Program-made: the position numbers and the translations under genes
The notes under the pieces: model-generated
Seen by the model: the letters and a program-made list of their open reading frames with translations, nothing else
Database searches by the model: none
Told to the model about the DNA's origin: nothing
In this document: one piece after another, positions 62,778 through 64,000 of the stretch
How positions within the stretch are numbered: the first letter of the stretch is position 1
Layout: the number at the start of each line of letters is the position of its first letter
Assembly (NCBI RefSeq): GCF_000423845.1
Contig: NZ_AUIT01000001.1
Location: 62,001 to 126,000, forward strand
DNA from: Thermodesulfobacterium hveragerdense DSM 12571
GTDB taxonomy: Bacteria; Desulfobacterota; Thermodesulfobacteria; Thermodesulfobacteriales; Thermodesulfobacteriaceae
Direction of reading: 5' to 3'
DNA length: 64,000 nucleotides

Positions 62778-64000
62778 ATGAAAAGGGTTATCATAGGAAC
62801 AGCCGGTCATATAGATCACGGAAAAACCACCTTAGTTAAAGTTATTACCGGAATTGATACAGACAGACTAAAAGAAGAAAAAGAACGAGGAATTACAATA
62901 GACATAGGATTTGCCCATTTAGTCTTACCCTCAGGCACCCTTGCAGGAATAGTAGATGTTCCTGGTCATGAAAAATTTATTCGAAACATGGTGGCTGGGG
63001 CCTCAGGTATAGACCTGGTTATCCTTGTGGTGGCTGCTGACGAAGGTGTTATGCCTCAAACCAGAGAGCACATAGAAATTTGCGAACTTTTAGGGATTAA
63101 AGACGGGATTGTGGTTTTAACCAAAGTGGATCTGGTAGAAAAAGACTGGTTAGACCTAATAAAAGAGGATGTAAAGGAATTTTTAAAAACCACCTTTTTA
63201 AAAGATGCACCTATCTTAGAATTTTCAGCAGTTACAGAACAAGGTAAAGAAGAGATCCTAAGAGTGCTGGATGAAAAAGCTTTAAAGGTATCAGCCAAGG
63301 TAGAAGACCAACCTTTTAGGCTCCCGGTAGACGGGGTGTTTACCGTAAAAGGATTTGGAACGGTAGCTCGTGGAACAGCCATTTCAGGCAAGGTTTACCT
63401 CAACCAACCCTTGGTAGTCTATCCGAAAGACCTTGCTACAAAAGTAAGAAACATCCAAGTTCACGGAAAAAACGTGGAAGTAGCTTATGCAGGGATGAGA
63501 ACTGCACTCAACCTGCAAGGTATAGAAAAAGAAGACATAGAAAGGGGAGACGTGGTTGCAGAACCTGAAGTCTTAAAACCTTCTCAGTGGATAGATGTAA
63601 AACTTGTGTCCTTACAAAGCATAAAACCTCCGATCAAAAACTTTGAAAACCTTCTTTTTTATATCGGAACCAAAGAAACCGTAGCCAAAGTTTTCCTTTT
63701 AGGAAAAGATCAGTTAAACCCAGGGGAAGAAGACATAGCTCAATTGTTTGTGCAAGTCCCAATAGTTGCCTGGAGAGGAGATAGATTTATCTTAAGACGA
63801 GCCTCTAACAACCAGACAGTAGGAGGAGGAGAGGTTTTAAACCCTGTAGCTTATAGAAGAAAAAGAACTAAACCCTGGGAAAGGAAAGAAGTTGAATACT
63901 TAGCTCAGGCTTCGGAAAAAGAGCTTATACAGTTTTGGGTAGAAAAAAAAGAATTTTTAGGTATCTCTAAAAAAGACCTGCAGATTACCGTCTCTCTCTT
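62778..64000 (+). CDS. selB: selenocysteine-specific elongation factor SelB (partial)
   Basis: The first 407 codons are in the window; the 3' end is cut off. The G domain has [43 protein letters not shown] and TKVDL. EF-Tu-like domains 2-3 follow ([42 protein letters not shown]). The winged-helix SECIS-binding domain would lie beyond the edge. It is 9 nt after glyS, apparently in the same operon as an aminoacyl-tRNA synthetase. Confidence 0.97.
   Translation, partial: MKRVIIGTAGHIDHGKTTLVKVITGIDTDRLKEEKERGITIDIGFAHLVLPSGTLAGIVDVPGHEKFIRNMVAGASGIDLVILVVAADEGVMPQTREHIEICELLGIKDGIVVLTKVDLVEKDWLDLIKEDVKEFLKTTFLKDAPILEFSAVTEQGKEEILRVLDEKALKVSAKVEDQPFRLPVDGVFTVKGFGTVARGTAISGKVYLNQPLVVYPKDLATKVRNIQVHGKNVEVAYAGMRTALNLQGIEKEDIERGDVVAEPEVLKPSQWIDVKLVSLQSIKPPIKNFENLLFYIGTKETVAKVFLLGKDQLNPGEEDIAQLFVQVPIVAWRGDRFILRRASNNQTVGGGEVLNPVAYRRKRTKPWERKEVEYLAQASEKELIQFWVEKKEFLGISKKDLQITVSL

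Overview
The window is a compact, low-GC (mid-30s percent by eye) bacterial chromosome segment. Gaps are very short, many genes overlap by 4-30 nt, and there are no rRNA or tRNA genes, CRISPR arrays or mobile elements that I can see. The outer-membrane genes (BamA, LolCDE-type exporter, TolB) and a P-ring/L-ring flagellum show a diderm. The mix of a (Re)-citrate-synthase-type enzyme, SelA plus SelB, archease, a corrinoid-activator-like ASKHA ferredoxin protein and Lys/Glu/Ile-rich proteins suggests an anaerobic thermophile. My best guess is class Thermodesulfobacteria (Thermodesulfobacterium/Caldimicrobium-like). That is inferred from gene content and protein flavour, not from a search.

Layout. 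1-3.9 kb (-): grpE-dnaK-pdxA and the start of a membrane-anchored AsmA-like protein. 3.9-4.8 kb (+): nadC, converging through a hairpin terminator on ppaC (-). 5.9-8.2 kb (+): a motility unit of PilZ protein, motA and motB behind a sigma-28-like promoter. 8.2-13.7 kb (-): der, archease, comEC, PLP-homeostasis protein and 5-formyl-THF cyclo-ligase. 13.6-19.6 kb (-): the F1/stalk half of ATP synthase (b', b, delta, alpha, gamma, beta, epsilon) ending in an intrinsic terminator that runs into the next gene. 19.7-31.0 kb (-): a long overlapping chain of alanine-type aminotransferase, selA, TPR protein, MBL hydrolase, DUF2703-like protein, small helical protein, thrC, mreC, mreD, mrdA and rodA. 31.1-34.3 kb (+): a structured leader RNA, a Re-citrate synthase-like enzyme fused to a Cache domain, and TolB. 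34.3-43.2 kb (-): the flagellar rod/ring/hook-junction operon flgF-G-A-H-I-J-N-K-L. 43.5-49.6 kb (-): lysS-lolC/E-lolD-bamA. 49.8-51.4 kb (+): DUF151 nuclease, PHP-domain protein and an HsdR-N-like orphan. 51.4-56.3 kb (-): remA-gmk-rlmB and ASKHA-psd-pssA. 56.6-64 kb: mscS and exported rhodanese (+), a PUA-like protein (-), then purM-glyQ-glyS-selB (+, selB cut by the window edge).

How it works together. The housekeeping blocks cover envelope building (MreCD/PBP2/RodA, BamA, Lol, PssA/Psd), energy (ATP synthase, pyrophosphatase), and the motor and rod of the flagellum. selA and selB, about 33 kb apart, show that the host inserts selenocysteine; selC and selD are not visible here. The feature I find most worth following is the 31.1-33.0 kb unit. 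There a cytosolic entry-point enzyme of the TCA/glutamate pathway carries a sensor domain normally found outside the cell, and its mRNA begins with a compact leader whose loop can pair with downstream segments. Two layers of metabolite control of one enzyme is a reasonable hypothesis; the ligand is unknown.
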